DNA of 64,000 nucleotides from Rhyacichthys aspro (taxonomy: Eukaryota; Chordata; Actinopteri; Gobiiformes; Rhyacichthyidae), in assembly GCA_036850595.1 (NCBI GenBank), contig CM072151.1, forward strand, positions 16,779,307-16,843,306. Direction: 5' to 3'. The position numbers were made by a program, and so were the translations under genes. Positions 1-11,600 of this stretch are shown here, one piece after another. The notes under the pieces were generated by a model that had not been told where the DNA came from, did no database searches, and saw only the letters and a program-made list of their open reading frames with translations. Position 1 is the first letter of the stretch. The number at the start of each line of letters is the position of its first letter.

Positions 1-2536
1 ACACTGATAACTTCCATTTTGTTCAACTGTATACTACAACATATTTCTAAATGGACATTTAAAGGAATAGTATTGCTTTATAAAACACCAGTAAGATGGA
101 ACAGAAAACATTCTGGACGTTTACACAATGATAGTTTTGATTCTGTTCACCTTTTCAGCTCATTTACACCAGGATAGTATTCTTACGCCAAAAAAACACA
201 AGCTTTTGAATCCGTCATCCTGATTGAAAGCTATTGGCTGCTGGTTACTCACAGCGAGTCGAACAACAATGGCAAAATAACATACAAATTCTGTGCTTTA
301 AAAAGATTTTCTGATAATATCTTCTCAGTATAACACATATAAATCCATACTGAGAGTTTATCAGTGCTGATCCACAAAACGGCAGGTTGAAAAAGCCATT
401 ACTTCTTCTTGTGTTTAATAAATGTAGCATTAGCAGCAGACACCAACTGTTACTCCTGGCCGGTTACATAAATACAAAAAAAAAACATTTTCGTTTACAT
501 GAATACGCTCAGTTGGCAGATATCCCCTTAAAAACAAATCAACTTTGTAAACTTGGAACTAAAGTCCCATTATGTATTTGTATATATTTGTATATATACT
601 AACAATAATTTATCAGAGCAATTTACCGTTGTTGTTTTACTTGCTGTGTGTAACCACCAGCCAATAGCTTTCTGGGACTTAGCTTTTATGTCATCATTTT
701 CGCTGAGGAAAACACATACTCAACCAGATTCAAAAGTTGGCATAATTGTGGAGTGAGAATGCTGACCTTTTGTAAACGAGCAGCCAAGCCACAACAGAAT
801 TTTTGTGTTTATGGCGAATTGCGTTTTTGTGCAGTGCTTACTGTGTTTATCAGTTAAGTGACTTGACATGCTGCTGAACTGAAGGAAGAATACTAAGCAG
901 GAGAGAGGTGTTCCCAAAAAAGGAGCGTGTGTCATGATCACAGAGGTCACTAGGGAGCCCCAATGACACAGAGACATGGGCCTAATGAAACAAAAGGGCT
1001 TCTCATGCCGTCGCTGCAGCGTCAGGGGAGCGCGATTACATCTGTGTAATCTCCATTTGACATTCACACAGGTGATTAAATGCCGATAGCATTTTATATT
1101 TCTGTTTGGATCAGAAATGTTTGAGTTGCTATCTGGTTGGCATTTCATGCAGCCTTTTAATGGACTTGAAGAACGCATTAACAATCGTGTTCTAGAGCCG
1201 TAGCTGTGATACAGCCACTGGCACATGTTTACACTAAAAACTTCACTGTAATTCTATTGTTACTGCAACTTTTTTGACCCTCTCTGACTTCCATAACTGA
1301 TCTTTAAATATGTTGCCTTGAACGTCCTTGTATGTACTGCCATTTTCTCTTGAATTCCATTATGTAGCTTTCATGGCTGGATTGCAGATGAAGAAAATGA
1401 CACCTGAGCGCGTCAATAGACAAAGCCCAAAGAGCTGTTTCAAACAATGCAGTAAGCACCAGCATCCCACTTCGGCGACCTCATGCCAAGGTGAGGTCAT
1501 CAGCACCGAATAACACACCAAGAACAGCGTGCGGGCCTTCCAAACTGAAGTAAGCATGAGAGCTGCTATTACATGAGCAATGCTGCATATAGAGCTCTTT
1601 GCTTGTTTGCAGAGCTGATCATCTGTGTGGTTTGGTTTTAAAGTAATCATGTCATTTAAAGTGTGCGTATGTGTGCTCCAGCAACAGGGTTAGATTACTT
1701 GTGTTGGATTTGTTAAAGGCAAGGTCTGAGAAACAACAGTACAAACAAGATACGAGTTAAGGATGGGCAAGAAAATGATAATTATCCCCAGATTAATAAA
1801 TAAAAAATGTTGACCTGAAGAGATATCTTTGAAAGACAATGTTGAACGCAGTTTCTAATGTATGGGGATGTCTTATAATAAGTTCTTCTAATAAGTTTTT
1901 CTTTCTTCTTTCTCTAGTCTGGGTTTTCACTGTGGTTGCTTCTTGTAGATTAATTGGTTTATACATTTTGTTAATGTGTTACGTTGCTGAAATGAAAATC
2001 GTTTTACTCGTAGACTCCTTATAGCTTGCTTAATATTGACTTGTCTTCAGTGTAAATGATTATCTGTGAAATGATAATATTTCATACTTACAGCAGAATT
2101 GTCGGCTATGACATTATTGCTGGATTTTTGTTACCAATCTCACATGACATTATCTGAATAAGTAGCATTTTATGAGATGGAGGAAATAACCAGATTTATG
2201 ACAATTATATAGGTTTCCAGACAAGATTCAGTGACAATAATACACTGTTATTATTAACAAGAAATATAAAACCATGTTTTTGTTCCAGTATATATTTAAT
2301 ATTAATATTTAAAACCATAGTCACACTTTATGATAAAAACACATTCATGCATCTATCTGCGTCAGACAAGTTCCAGAAACTGTTTTATGGTTATTACAAG
2401 CCCATTGTAATGAGATATATACACAATATAGATGTTTGTGTGAGAAAAACAAAATAAAATATAATGAATCAACACAAATGGCTGTAGCCTATTTATTAAC
2501 CATAGTGAACTTAACTTTGAGCCGCTGGAAGAGGTA

Positions 2537-2832
2537 AAGATGGCTTTTTTCTCTTTGCGAGCACTATACACAATCCAATAATGAGGTCTGATAAGTCCCA
2601 TGTCCCAACAATTATCGGCAACAACATGAATATGGCCCACTTTTGAACAGACTGTGTCCCTATTGTCTCCATTTAAACAAATGACTATCACTGCAGCAAT
2701 ATCACATAGATTTTTCTCACTTAATTTATTCCCCATGCCATGTTTTTTCCTGAGGCTGTCACTTCATTGGGAATGTCTATGGTGTAGATTGTGTTTTGAA
2801 AAGGTCATAGTTCTCTGGAGCTTCTTAAATTA
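2537..2832 (+). repeat. Dispersed repeat, copy 1
   Basis: This stretch of about 300 bp is clearly related to 5137-5477 in the same orientation. Shared blocks, in the same order, include ggtctgataagtcc, tatgtcccaacaa/tgtcccaacaa, cccacttttgaacagactgt, ccatttaaacaaat, cactgcagcaat, gccatgtttttt and gtgtagattgtgtttt. Spacing differs by small indels, and copy 2 has an insertion of about 40 bp after the first block. The family is not identified. No open frame is shared by the two copies, so this is a non-coding element or an old local duplication. Confidence 0.75.
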
Positions 2833-5136
2833 GGCCTACCTAACATAGTACCAATGCAATTCTTGTTTTATTGAGAACAGATTTGCAAACAATCTATAAA
2901 CCTGTAAGTATAAATAAAACCGAGGTATTAATGCCATGTCAGTTACCTGCTACAAACTATAAACCGACTTTGTAAATAGCTGTGCTGCAATGTGAATAAA
3001 ACAGTACTGATGTTAATGAATAAAACAGACATTTCTACAGATGCCTCCTGGCTAACTGGACATCCTTCTAGACGTCAGATATCCCTTTTAATAACTGTTA
3101 ATTCCAAAAAGACCAAAGTTATTCCAAAGACATTCAACACAATAACACCTGGCTTTGTGGGAGGACGTGAATCACCAACAGTAACCTTCTTCTGAACACC
3201 TCTGGGCTTTTCCTCAACCCAACCAATCCAATGAGAGCTTCCTAATGCCACTCAACTTAATATAAAACTCTGTAAAGGTCTTGACATTTGAGGCTTTGAT
3301 TTGAGAACCAATAGGAGCTTTCTCCAGAGCGCACCTGAACATCTTTTGGCTTCTGTGACACAAACTGACCTCGGCAGTTTTTTTTCTAAGACAGAAATGA
3401 GGGAAGTGAGTGTCAGAGGAGGACAGGGGTGGGGATGAGGATGATAGCTCTCGAGAATGGCTCAATTATCCCGGTGCTCCATTTGTTGCTATTCAGGCCC
3501 TCTAAAGTCACCTCTGATTTGGAGGACAAAGAAACAGGTTTTGTCTTTTGTGGAAATGTTGATTTTTGTGTGTGACAGTCTGCCTTGTGAATAGGCTTTT
3601 ACGCCAGCCAAAGAAGGTGACGTATTTGGAGGTTTTCAGGAAGTGTATGAACTGTGCCAAAAATAGGCTCAATGCACAACTTTTACAAAGCAATACAAAC
3701 TGATATCATGTAAAGATATAACATTTTTAATGAAACCAGAATCTATGTAATCATCATTATGCCTTCTATAAATGTATGTCCAGTTGCTTTATTTGTGATA
3801 AACACTAATTTCTGCTGCAACATGAAAAAAAAAAATTCCAATTATTGTTACCAATAACTCATTATTTATTAAATAACACACAACATGCCCAGGAAAGTAA
3901 AATAAACATGTTATATCAAAAATGTCATACAATAATTATAGATGAATGAGCTACTAATGAGGCTTTTATCAAAAACTGTATAAATGCTTAAAGGGTAACT
4001 CAATCTGGTCAGATCTTAACTCACAGACGAAGCACAAGGGAGACAGAGGGACGAGCTGCAGGAGGAGCTGAGACCCACAGTCACTGATTGATTGACGGAG
4101 CGGTCCCTCTTGATTCTCTTTCGCCTGAGCTGGAGGAAGTTGGTTTACCTGTGGACACCAGGCCTGAGCCAGAGCACATCATAAGCTACGGTAGACCGAG
4201 CTTGTTCTTCGAAACTTTTTACGACATAAACAGAGCAAAATAACAGACAGGAGCCAGTGGCAGCGTGACCCAAAATATGTGTCTCTGTTGATCTAAAAAT
4301 GAGAATGTCTCTAAACACTGTTCTTCGGTTGTTGTTTTTTTTGTTTGTTTTTTTTATCTGTGTGTCACTCTGTGTGATTGTGTTCAGTCACTGACCTAGT
4401 TCTGACAGACACCACCTCTGGAGGCGTGAGCTTGTACTGAGGGCTGTCCCGCAGGTGTAGTTACCTGTTACAAAGGTGTGGTTAACGTACATCATGACGT
4501 CATCATAATCAGGAAGTGCGGTTGGCTGCGTTCAACCTGAGGAGGGCAGCACTCATGACCTTTTAACACCATATTTGTAGAATTTTTCAAATTTTGTCAA
4601 AAACAAGACTATAAAGTACGAACTGTATTAAAGCCCCATTCATTCAGATTATCAGCTAAAAAAGTTTAGTTACAGTTTAGTTACATTAGGGTAACTGCTT
4701 GAATGTGAATAATATAATGGTACCACGTGTTAAAGACGGTCAAACTTATGTTAAAAAATCTGTGGTGTGGTCAAATGTAAAAGTCAGTAATCTTTATTAA
4801 TTGGAATACTACTAACCAAATAGAAAATTCAAATATCCCACGTCATATAATGATCAAAACATTCATAGATGCATGTTATATTTATTTGTGATATTATGCA
4901 GCCCATACCTTATCATTACAAGATTAAGAAAGAAGAAAATGGTATGCACTTTGACACTAAGTCTTAGTCTGCATCAATGCACTCACTCCCATCATGTTCC
5001 AATGGTGTGGCATGTAGGAGGTAACCTAAATGGTGGAAAGAAAAGAATCAACCCCCGCAGAACTCTCAGTATAGACTATTGTATCTACCTACTAGAGCAT
5101 TGAAGACCACATTGACAGAGACCAGAGTGTAATACA

Positions 5137-5477
5137 AAGATGAGAATGGCTGTTTTCTCTTGGCGAGCAACACACACAGTACATGATTTCTACGAAGGTG
5201 AGTGTCAGTAGCAACTCAGCTTACTGTTATTCTGTTGGTCTGATAAGTCCTATGTCCCAACAAATATCTACAAAAGTATGAATATGTCCCACTTTTGAAC
5301 AGACTGTTTTGCTTTTGTCCCCATTTAAACAAATCACTGCAGCAATAGTACATACAAATTTCTAACTTTATTCTTTTTCAGTGCCATGTTTTTTTCTGAG
5401 GCTGTAGCTTTAGTGGGAATGTATATAGTGTAGATTGTGTTTTATAAAGGTCATGGTTGTGTAGAGCTTTTTAAACC
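5137..5477 (+). repeat. Dispersed repeat, copy 2
   Basis: This is the second copy of the element at 2537-2832, in direct orientation about 2.6 kb downstream and diverged by substitutions and indels. It runs into a degenerate string of gagacca/agaccaag words (about 5485-5600). No target-site duplication or terminal inverted repeat could be fixed by eye. Confidence 0.75.
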
Positions 5478-5624
5478 TAATGTAGTAAGACCAGAGACCA
5501 AGTCATGTCCGAGACCAGATTTAGACTTTTAGAGACTGAGATCAAGTTGAGACGGAGTCAAGACCAAGACCAGTTCATGATAAGAATAGATACCAGGATA
5601 AAACAGTTACAAAATCCAGACCGT

Positions 5625-5765
5625 GTGGTTTTTTTTAGATTATTTTGGACCTTTATGCCTTTATTTGACAGTAGACAGACAGAAAACATGGCAAGAGAGG
5701 GGAATGGCACTGGGCAAAGGACCTGAATCAGAATCAACCCCTGTATCTGGTAGGCTATGCCCACT
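5625..5765 (-). repeat. SINE-like fragment, tRNA-related head
   Basis: A T-run is followed by tatgcctttatttgacag, a purine-rich stretch ending gagaggggaatggcact, then gggcaaaggacctgaatcag and gtaggctatgcccac. This word order resembles a very common fish repeat whose head is tRNA-like and whose tail lies at the T-rich end, so the element reads on the minus strand. It is diverged. The family name is not assigned. Confidence 0.45.
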
Positions 5766-6240
5766 ACCTTATTAAAGCAATTTGAACCTTATATATTTTT
5801 AAAAACGTTTTAATATATTAATGGAAAAGTTTAGTTGCCATACCCAAGGCACTCGGTGAATTGTTCCAGCGGTGAAAAGATTCAGTAACATCTGGTGCAC
5901 ATTGTTATTTTTAAAAAGAAACTATACCATCTATGTTTTCAGTTTCTGCTGTCCAATTTAATGATAGAGGCTGTTCTTCTTTTACGCATTCAAATTGATC
6001 ACACACATGATTAAAAATGTACGCGATGCGCGAAGGAATCTGTCTTTGTGACAAAATAAATAAACTGTGAAAACAGTAAACAAAAGGTAAACTGGATGTA
6101 GCAGTTTGACCACCAGTTGTACATTCATCTTTGTTGTTGATTAATCTCACTCCACACCGCTCATACTTCCGCTCGCCCTAAAGCGTCAATCCAGGAAACT
6201 TTTTACGCGCCGGGCTCCAATGACGCATACAAGTGTCCGC

Positions 6241-6383
6241 GCGCGAGGAGGGTGTGACACGAGCCTTCATAATTCTCTGACGTGGGAAAGTAACTGTCAG
6301 AAGGGGCATAAGTCAAGCAAACACAAACCTTAAAAAAAGAGAGGAAAAAAAGTCTAGGAGAAGAAAGAGCCAGTGAGAAGGAG
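6241..6383 (+). promoter_or_regulatory. nmu: nmu proximal promoter and 5' leader
   Basis: A GC-richer stretch lies just before the first nmu codon, with several CpGs around 6170-6250 and a CRE-like site (tgacgtgg) at 6278-6285. The A-rich leader aaaaaaagagaggaaaaaaag follows. No convincing TATA box is seen and the transcription start is not fixed. A cAMP-responsive element would suit a neuropeptide gene, but that is inference. Confidence 0.4.
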
Positions 6384-9300
6384 ATGCGGACCTTCCAGAG
6401 CCAAAGTCACCGTGCGCAACGTGGAGCCGCCAACAGCAGCAGCAGCAGCAGGAGCAGCGCGCACAGCTTCAGCCTCAGCGTCATGAGTCCGCTCACTCTG
6501 GTCAGCATCACCACCGCTGCCCTGCTCATCCTCACCGCCTCAGGCTGCGAAAGTAAGTCCCACACCGGCACGAATGTTTTTATTCAGCCATTTGAACTGG
6601 ACTTTTAGAGGAAAAACGCGCGCTTAACTTTTAAAGAAAACTCTAACATTTATCAACGGAAATAGTTCACCTCGAACTATTTAGTATGGCAATAAATTAA
6701 ACATTATTCTAACTTAAAACAATGTCATGATGTTTGTTTTTGTCTTTATTTATGCGTGGTATTGTTGCGTTATTTGTGCATAAGTAAATTAACCTGCAAT
6801 TGACCTAAACATAGCTTTTTATCGAAAAAAAAAAAAATTCTTTTCAATGCAGGTTCAATCTAACATTTATGACGTGATATTATATTAATGTGTTATGATC
6901 TGCCCATCCATCACCCATCTATTCATATCATAGTGACTGTAGATTGATGGGCACTTTTCCACTGCATGAAACCACCTAATGCCCTTGTAATCTCAGACTT
7001 GTCAGGTCTAGTAAATGGCACTAATCACCAATGACTGATGTGTGACAACTACTATTGTGTCAAAGTGATGCCAGCCTTTGGAACTGTCGCCCACAATAGT
7101 TCTGACTTGTTTGGTTGCAGAACTTTGTGTGTTATACAATAGAATAAAATGTCATCTGTCTGATAAAACTTTTTCATTCATGAATATTTGGATTGTAAGT
7201 GTATGCTGCAGTGGCTGTGGAGCATCAACATGAGAAATAACTCAGTGTTCTCAATCATGCTTTTATCCTTGCTAATGGACCTCCACAGTAATCATGTCAA
7301 AACAGAGCATTTACACAACAATCCTGATGTTCGTCATCACATAGTAGACGCACCACTGGCATGAAGTGTCTTGGGAATGATGCACTTTACACTAACAAAC
7401 AGTTCATTTTGACGGAGGCTGTGCTGTTTGTGGTTGGACACAGGTGCCCCAGCAGAACAACAACAAGACACAACAGACCAGAGGCAGCTTCTCAGCCAGG
7501 TATGTGCCGCTCATTTGGACTTTGTAGTACTTTGTAGGTTGTTGTTTTTTTGTCAAATATCCCTCTTGATATTTTGCAGATATATGATGCGTGCTCGTCC
7601 TACCTCTCAGCAGAAGTCAAGTTTTGGGTGAGTTGAGCTCATGTGTGCAATGGAATTTTATTTTAATTTGAATGGCTCAGTTTCACCTCAGCACATGAAA
7701 CAAAAACATAAATGATTTACCCATTTTTCATGACTTGAAATAACCAATCTACACTCACTCCTCTGTCCCAGGCATCAGATCCATTAGGAGAGCTGTGTGT
7801 CCTGATGCTGGTTCAAAAGTCAAAGGTATGCTAGACTGCCTTTCACCTGCACAATGAGAAAAAATACACTGAAAATGTTACTGACATTCTTCTTGTTGTC
7901 TTCTCAGGAGTTCAAAACACGGGAAAGTAAAAGAGTAAGTATGTTCAGTGATGGCGTATGCGCCATGGAATAAAACAAAAGTGTTTGTGTGAGTGGTTAT
8001 TGTAGTACATAAATGCTGACTGTCAAAAGATTATATTACATCTGGGCGCACTTAGACCTGATGAAAAAACATTTATAAATCCATCTATAAAGGCCCAACA
8101 CAAGGGCTATATGAAATAATGTTAACATTACCTATCTGTCTCTATTGTCCCTCAAGTACAGTTTGAGCTCAAGTCTAATTTATATTTATGTCAGTCATCT
8201 TATGTGTTTTGTTTTTTTTACATTTAATGTTAAGCCTATTTATTTTCCTTTTTCCCATTATTGCTTTGGAATTGGAGTTTAATGTTGACACTGATAAAAC
8301 AGCTTTTTTATTTTGTTTTTTTTTCCAATGCTGCCTCTTCGACATCCTATAACCACCAGTGTGTACCCTACAAAATAAAACTGTGCAAAACTGGACAGTA
8401 ATGAAGCGTTACATGCCTGTAAGTCAATGTTTACATGAGACTGAGATGTCAACACTAGCTGCCGCTGTTATGTTCCACCTGCTGCGCTCACATGTTATAC
8501 TGCAGTTTCATACGTGCAGCCCCTCACTTTGTGCGCGAGCTCTGTCTACATTAGCTGTTCTTTCCCAAGCTGGTGGTAATTATGGTCTAAAATTAGTGCA
8601 GCTGACAGGTGAACTTATCCCTCATTGCTATCAATCATTCACAACATGGACACGGGGAAAGAATGAAGGGGAAATGGAGGGGAAGTGGAAAACTCTGGTA
8701 GAGGTCCTTGAGAAAAGGCATCTCAGCATCTCCATGACCAGTCTCGCAAAGATCTTCTGGTCTATGGTCAAATGTTGGGCCATTTCACTAAAAAGCAACT
8801 GCTCCCGAAAGAGAACAGCCTCTTCTGTTTCACACATTTGCGTCAATGTGATTATCTTATCATATCATTTATCTGACAACATTCATTTTCTTGTGTGGAT
8901 GATGGTAGATTCATGTACAGTAGGCAGCAGACATGAGGCCAACCTCACTTTTTTTTCAACTCTCTTCTTATTCTAACACATTCATCTGTTACGTTCTGTT
9001 GTTTAGTTTTAGCAAATGTTCAAACAGTATAACCCCTCAGTAAAAAATCAAGATTTTCATTTTCCAGACATTTCAACCATAAGCTAATAAAGCTTTTACA
9101 GTAATCTTACACTTATCTACAGATCCAATGTGCATTATAAAAGCTATTTAGTATATCCACGAACCTTCCACGTTTTAATAATGCATTGATGAAAAAGTAT
9201 CTATTTTGTTCCAGCATCACTTGGTTGTTTTCTTTGATAGATGTCGTTCAATAATTTAATAACCATATCACCCAGGACAGGTTATCTTGTGTTACCCCTG

Positions 9301-9521
9301 TGAAGGCTGAAGCAGTACAATGTTATGGTGTCCTTATGTGCACAGGCCGAGATCCAGGGACCTGGGGGGATCCAGAGCAGAGGTTACTTCCTCTATCGGG
9401 TGGGAAAATGCTTCCAAGTAACAAAACATACAACAGCACTGAATAAAATCATGATAACTGAGTAACATTCTGTTTGTACTTGCAGCCAAGAAATGGAAGA
9501 AGATCTTTAGAGTATGACTAA
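6384..9521 (+). CDS. nmu: Neuromedin U precursor (preproneuromedin U)
   Basis: Secreted neuropeptide precursor; the C-terminal amidated peptide acts on G-protein-coupled NMU receptors in feeding and smooth-muscle control. Proposed exons: 6384-6552, 7444-7499, 7580-7627, 7772-7825, 7908-7934, 8162-8189 (tentative), 8360-8418, 9346-9399, 9486-9521. All junctions are GT-AG and phases agree, giving 176 residues; human NMU has 174. The first exon encodes a Ser-rich start and a hydrophobic signal segment (LTLVSITTAALLILTASG). Exon 3 (IYDACSSYLSAE) and exon 4 (ASDPLGELCVLM) match the human middle region. A KR cleavage site ends exon 5 and another (VMKRYMP) lies in exon 7. The last two exons give IQSRGYFLYRPRN, then GRRSLEYD and a stop: Gly as amide donor and RR as cleavage site. 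Exon 6 is only 28 nt and rests on phase and length alone. The alternative Met at 6483 would shorten the N-terminus. Position beside clock favours nmu over nms. Confidence 0.88.
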
Positions 9522-10030
9522 ATGTAAGGTTTGTTCTCTATTTCGTCCTACATGATTACTGATCTATGTGAATGTGTACAGAGTGTCCACATCTGAAACC
9601 TAGCATGGGACCTGGGCTGTTGCACGTCAACGAAGTGATTCGGACTTCGACTGCGGCCCTCGGCCACTGCTGTTTATCGTCTGAATGTAAACAGAGTATT
9701 ACAATACTGTTCATTTGTCCAGGGTTTATTTTTGTGTTACATGTGTGGTCTGAATTAAAACTGCTGCAATGGCACAGTTGCATATGTTTGATTTGTTACA
9801 CATGCAAAATGACTAAAAATTAAAAATATTTTATTTAATAGGTATTTTTGTTTTCAGTACAATCACTATGTTTTTATTGTTCACAGGGTTTTAGATTTAA
9901 AATGAAGCCTCATGTAAATAGCCTGCTGGTGTTTTTATTAAACTGTTACTATTAAATTTGTACATAAAAGACAAATAAACATATGTATTCTGCTAAACAT
10001 GCGAAGTAATAAAGGATCAGTATGATTTTG
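9522..10030 (+). other. nmu: nmu 3' untranslated region and likely poly(A) site
   Basis: The stop codon is followed by AT-rich sequence without exons. A canonical AATAAA lies at 9974-9979, with another aataaa at about 10007-10012 before a T-run at about 10052-10066. Cleavage is therefore expected near 10.0 kb. Not verified by any transcript. Confidence 0.5.
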
Positions 10031-10975
10031 AAGCACACTCAAAATCGTTCTTTTTTTTTTTTTTTAGTTTTAAGAGTGTAATTCTTAAAGTCACCAGTAG
10101 ATGTCCCTGTTGCCAACCAGCTTCAACAGTGGTCGTCTCAAATCATCTAAATACTATAGCTCAGTGATGTTTGGATAAAGCAGGAATACAAGAGGAACAC
10201 AAAAGGGTTTGTTTACGGCGGTAGGAGTATGAGAGTGAGGCGAGGCGAGGCATTCTTATCTGTGTTTTGAGTCCGCTCAAAGAGATCTAAAGATGCAATT
10301 AGAAAGGATAAAAATAGATGTCTTCTTGTATAACTATTTGATTACATACTGCAGGTTTTTAAAGGCACATTAATATAGAAAGAGCTTCCCTGTCAGCCAG
10401 CATTATATAGCCATCTTAATTCACAAAGAGCTGTGGTTTTAAGCTCATATCGTGTAATAGGCAGTCCCCTGAATATTTCTCACCTTATGTCACCCTGTGG
10501 TGGCCCAAACGGGTATTGCACATTATCCACTTTAGCTGTTGCCATGGAGACGAGGAGCACGCTGAAGATGGGACTTGTTGAAGATGGGAAATGCTTAAAC
10601 AGTCTTGTGTTAAATTCAAGCCGATCACAATGTATTTATAATGTAAATACAACTTAAACCACTTTGCGCACCAAAATAATAAATCTAAGCTTCATATTTA
10701 ACAGTCTTTTTTATTGCTAGTGTACAGTGGTGTCAAATTTTTAGCATCATTCTGAAAGATCTTTTTGTAACAGCATTTCAGAAAACCTACTTCAAATAAG
10801 GAAGCACTGTCACGTTGGTACTTTTAGATTTTTAGCAAAAAGTGAGTTAGCTACTCTTTAGTTAAATACAAAAAAAATCCCCCATACTAAAAGCCTCTAA
10901 ATGGACTAACCCCAGTGGACGGAAGTCACAGTTAAAACCTCCTTGTTCATAAGTCTCTAATAGAGTTACCTGGGT
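10031..10975. other. Short intergenic spacer between nmu and clock
   Basis: Holds a T-run (about 10052-10066), a short purine/GC repeat (gaggcgaggcgaggc, about 10237-10251) and otherwise unremarkable AT-rich DNA. No exon or RNA gene is recognised. Mammals carry PDCL2 between NMU and CLOCK; nothing resembling a phosducin-like protein is seen in this gap of about 1 kb. Confidence 0.55.
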
Positions 10976-11600
10976 GTGGGTGTCACTGGATGTGGAGCTG
11001 GTGTGGAGTGGAGTGGTGTGTCTTTGGCTCCTGTTCAGCTCTGGTTCAGTCCCAGTCAGCCTTCTCTCTCTGCGCAGTCGAGCGTCAGCGCCGCTCCGGG
11101 CTGCGAGGATATCCCCATGAAAAGACTCTTCGGAACAAGTGTCACATCTCCACCGGTGAGCCCACTTCTTTTTTTCGGCATTTATTAGCAGCCCGTTTTG
11201 TATATTTTACAGCCTTAAAGCTCCGAACTTAACAATTTTGCTTTTACTTGAGCAAAGGCCCGTTGACCCACATTCTTATCTAATGCTGCATGTTAGCTAG
11301 CTAGCTCCGGCTAAAAGTGGGTTGACATACCGGACTGTGTAGTGTTATAAGCAGACTAGTTATAAGCTCGCAATTTAATGTTAAAAAGTCGCCACTTACC
11401 AGAAAAAACACCACTCTGTATTTTTCACGGGTAAATGTGCCTTGGCGGTGTGTGTCACCAATCTCAGTAAATGTAATCAACTATAAAGTGTCTGTTTTGT
11501 TGCTGTATACGGCGTTAGCTTGTGGCTAGCTGACGTTAGCTCTGGAGAATCAGTGCTGGGTTTGCCGGCCGGCTTCTCCGGTGTGTACACACGGTGATGC
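10976..11600 (+). promoter_or_regulatory. clock: clock promoter and first non-coding exon
   Basis: Composition shifts to GC- and CpG-richer sequence (for example gcgcagtcgagcgtcagcg) typical of a housekeeping promoter. A probable first exon ends at 11155, before the donor gtgagc; its 5' end is not fixed but is likely between 11030 and 11090. The exon has an ATG at 11116-11118 that opens a short upstream frame. The CpG-containing zone continues into the intron (ccggccggcttctccgg near 11565). No canonical CACGTG E-box is seen in this block. Confidence 0.5.

Larger units (their letters stand above)
1..6240. other. Non-coding interval upstream of nmu
   Basis: I find no exon series, RNA gene or recognisable protein here. 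Open frames on both strands are short and have no family resemblance; the longest (720-1226, minus) has the composition of chance reading. The interval holds two copies of a dispersed repeat (2537-2832 and 5137-5477), a SINE-like fragment (about 5625-5765), T-rich tracts near 4330-4355, and a perfect CRE palindrome at 4495-4502. In mammals the gene on this side of NMU is EXOC1; no part of it is recognised. Confidence 0.6.

Noticed and set aside
720..1226. 168-codon open frame on the minus strand
   Set aside because: No family resemblance, irregular composition rich in Cys, His and Ser, no splice partners; taken as a chance frame over possible conserved non-coding DNA.
4495..4502. Perfect CRE palindrome 1.9 kb upstream of nmu
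   Set aside because: About one such 8-mer is expected per 64 kb by chance, and it has no supporting neighbours; kept only as a note.
8631..8846. 71-codon minus-strand frame opposite nmu intron 7
   Set aside because: No recognisable domain; antisense to an intron and no splice or promoter support.
8359..8976. 205-codon open frame on the plus strand
   Set aside because: Only its first 59 bases form an nmu exon (ending VMKRYMP before gtaagt). The rest is intron with no protein signature.
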